The translations under genes were made by a program, and so were the position numbers. From Deltaproteobacteria bacterium ADurb.Bin207 (GTDB lineage: Bacteria > Myxococcota_A > Polyangia > Polyangiales > Polyangiaceae), in the NCBI GenBank assembly GCA_002070115.1, contig MWCO01000013.1, positions 45,754 through 109,753 on the forward strand: a stretch of 64,000 nt of DNA. The letters run 5' to 3'. Under the pieces are notes generated by a model that saw only the letters and a list, made by a program, of their open reading frames with translations, had not been told where the DNA came from and did no database searches. Within the stretch, counting starts at the first letter, position 1; each line of letters opens with the position of its first letter. Positions 63,572 through 64,000 of this stretch are shown piece after piece.

Positions 63572-63667
63572 ATCGTCACCCGCGCTGCTATGTCGCCAGT
63601 GTTGTTTGCGCTCAACGAGCCCCGCCTGGACCGGGTTGGACTCGATGGTACGGGGAGGTTCGGTGAT
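63572..63667 (-). pseudogene. C-terminal remnant of a REP-associated tyrosine transposase (RAYT)
   Basis: Minus strand reads ITEPPRTIESNPVQAGLVER then KQHWRHSSAGDD, the standard end of Y1/RAYT transposases (Y-I-x-x-N-P-V-x-A-G-L-V ... W-x-x-S-S). The catalytic HUH/Tyr part is absent: just upstream is an unrelated transposase head. Frame runs on into the REP element (DAGETPAVPG). Confidence 0.7.
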
Positions 63668-63669
63668 TT

Positions 63670-63990
63670 TTAGTTGGAAGGTGGTTGATAAGCGCACGTA
63701 AAGGTGTACCAGTAGTCACGGTCGAGCCGCGGTGAGACCTGGGAGCCGTCCAGGCCTCGAGCCTGAATTTCCTGCTCCGTGGCACGGCGCGCCTGCATCG
63801 CGAACAGGGCTGTGAGAAGCAGACGTCCGAACTCGAGCAGCACCTTCCACACGTCCGACTCGAGAACCCGCTCTGAGGCACCAGCCTGCGCTGACTCGAA
63901 GAGCTGCTCGACCTGCGGAAGCAAGCTTTCGAGCAATTTAGACTTGACGACGCTGGGGGCGTATGAGAACAGAGAATCCGTGGTGGTCAT
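63670..63990 (-). pseudogene. N-terminal fragment of a DDE transposase (ISKra4-like)
   Basis: 106 residues from ATG 63990. The segment LLEFGRLLLTALFAMQARRA, followed by RLDRDYWYTFTC, is characteristic of the N-terminal part of ISKra4-type transposases, which normally exceed 400 residues; here the frame ends at the junction with the RAYT remnant. Start codon lies 11 bases from the window edge. Family assignment is from memory of motifs and is tentative. Confidence 0.5.
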
Positions 63991-64000
63991 GTGCGGACTT

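Overview
The window looks like a chromosomal segment of a Myxococcota (former Deltaproteobacteria) bacterium, perhaps of the Polyangia. This is an inference from content, not from a search. Three secreted proteins end in a MYXO-CTERM-like tail (Cys-x-Cys, one membrane helix, Arg/Lys cluster). Four proteins carry Cys/Asp-rich MopE-type metal-binding motifs. There are many lipoproteins, an NtrC-type activator and good -24/-12 (sigma-54) promoter matches. No rRNA, tRNA, CRISPR array or complete mobile element was seen.

Layout. 1-9.2 kb: end of a saccharopine-dehydrogenase-like gene (cut by the window edge), a membrane protein, a small lipoprotein behind a -24/-12 site, a YceI-type lipoprotein, monomeric NADP isocitrate dehydrogenase and three poorly known proteins. 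9.7-18.7 kb: an NlpC/P60-like + FG-GAP + MYXO-CTERM protein, an M28 peptidase, a glutathionyl-hydroquinone reductase, a serpin-family lipoprotein with a near-perfect sigma-54 promoter, a cyclic-nucleotide-binding/DUF1003 protein and a lipoprotein. 18.85-27.0 kb: the most intriguing block, an NtrC-family regulator followed by a seven-gene tight unit (UspA-like, cytidylate-kinase-like with membrane tail, TauE/SafE permease, receiver protein, histidine kinase, second degenerate cytidylate-kinase-like, second receiver protein) headed by a sigma-54-like promoter and an upstream palindrome. 27.1-33.1 kb: three SGNH hydrolases plus an MBOAT O-acyltransferase, a likely glycan/lipid O-acylation module on two convergent strands. 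33.5-44.3 kb: cell-envelope proteins (signal peptidase I lacking its catalytic Lys, L,D-transpeptidase, Cys-rich MYXO-CTERM protein, subtilisin-like lipoprotein, membrane alkaline-phosphatase-superfamily enzyme). 44.6-48.2 kb: an overlapping GT2 glycosyltransferase / flippase-like / heparinase-like operon.

48.2-64 kb is more accessory. It holds a decayed IS701-like transposase and a trypsin-like lipoprotein gene whose 5' end has an octamer tandem repeat that may switch it in and out of frame. Further on are Cys-rich lipoproteins, a YfhO-family membrane protein and a 1.4-kb-codon propeller/Ig/beta-helix/PKD surface protein. The right end is littered with REP-like palindromes, a 42-bp tandem repeat made of hairpins, an hsdM fragment, the tail of a REP-associated tyrosine transposase and the head of a DDE transposase. 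Coordinates of decayed elements and of several alternative starts are approximate.
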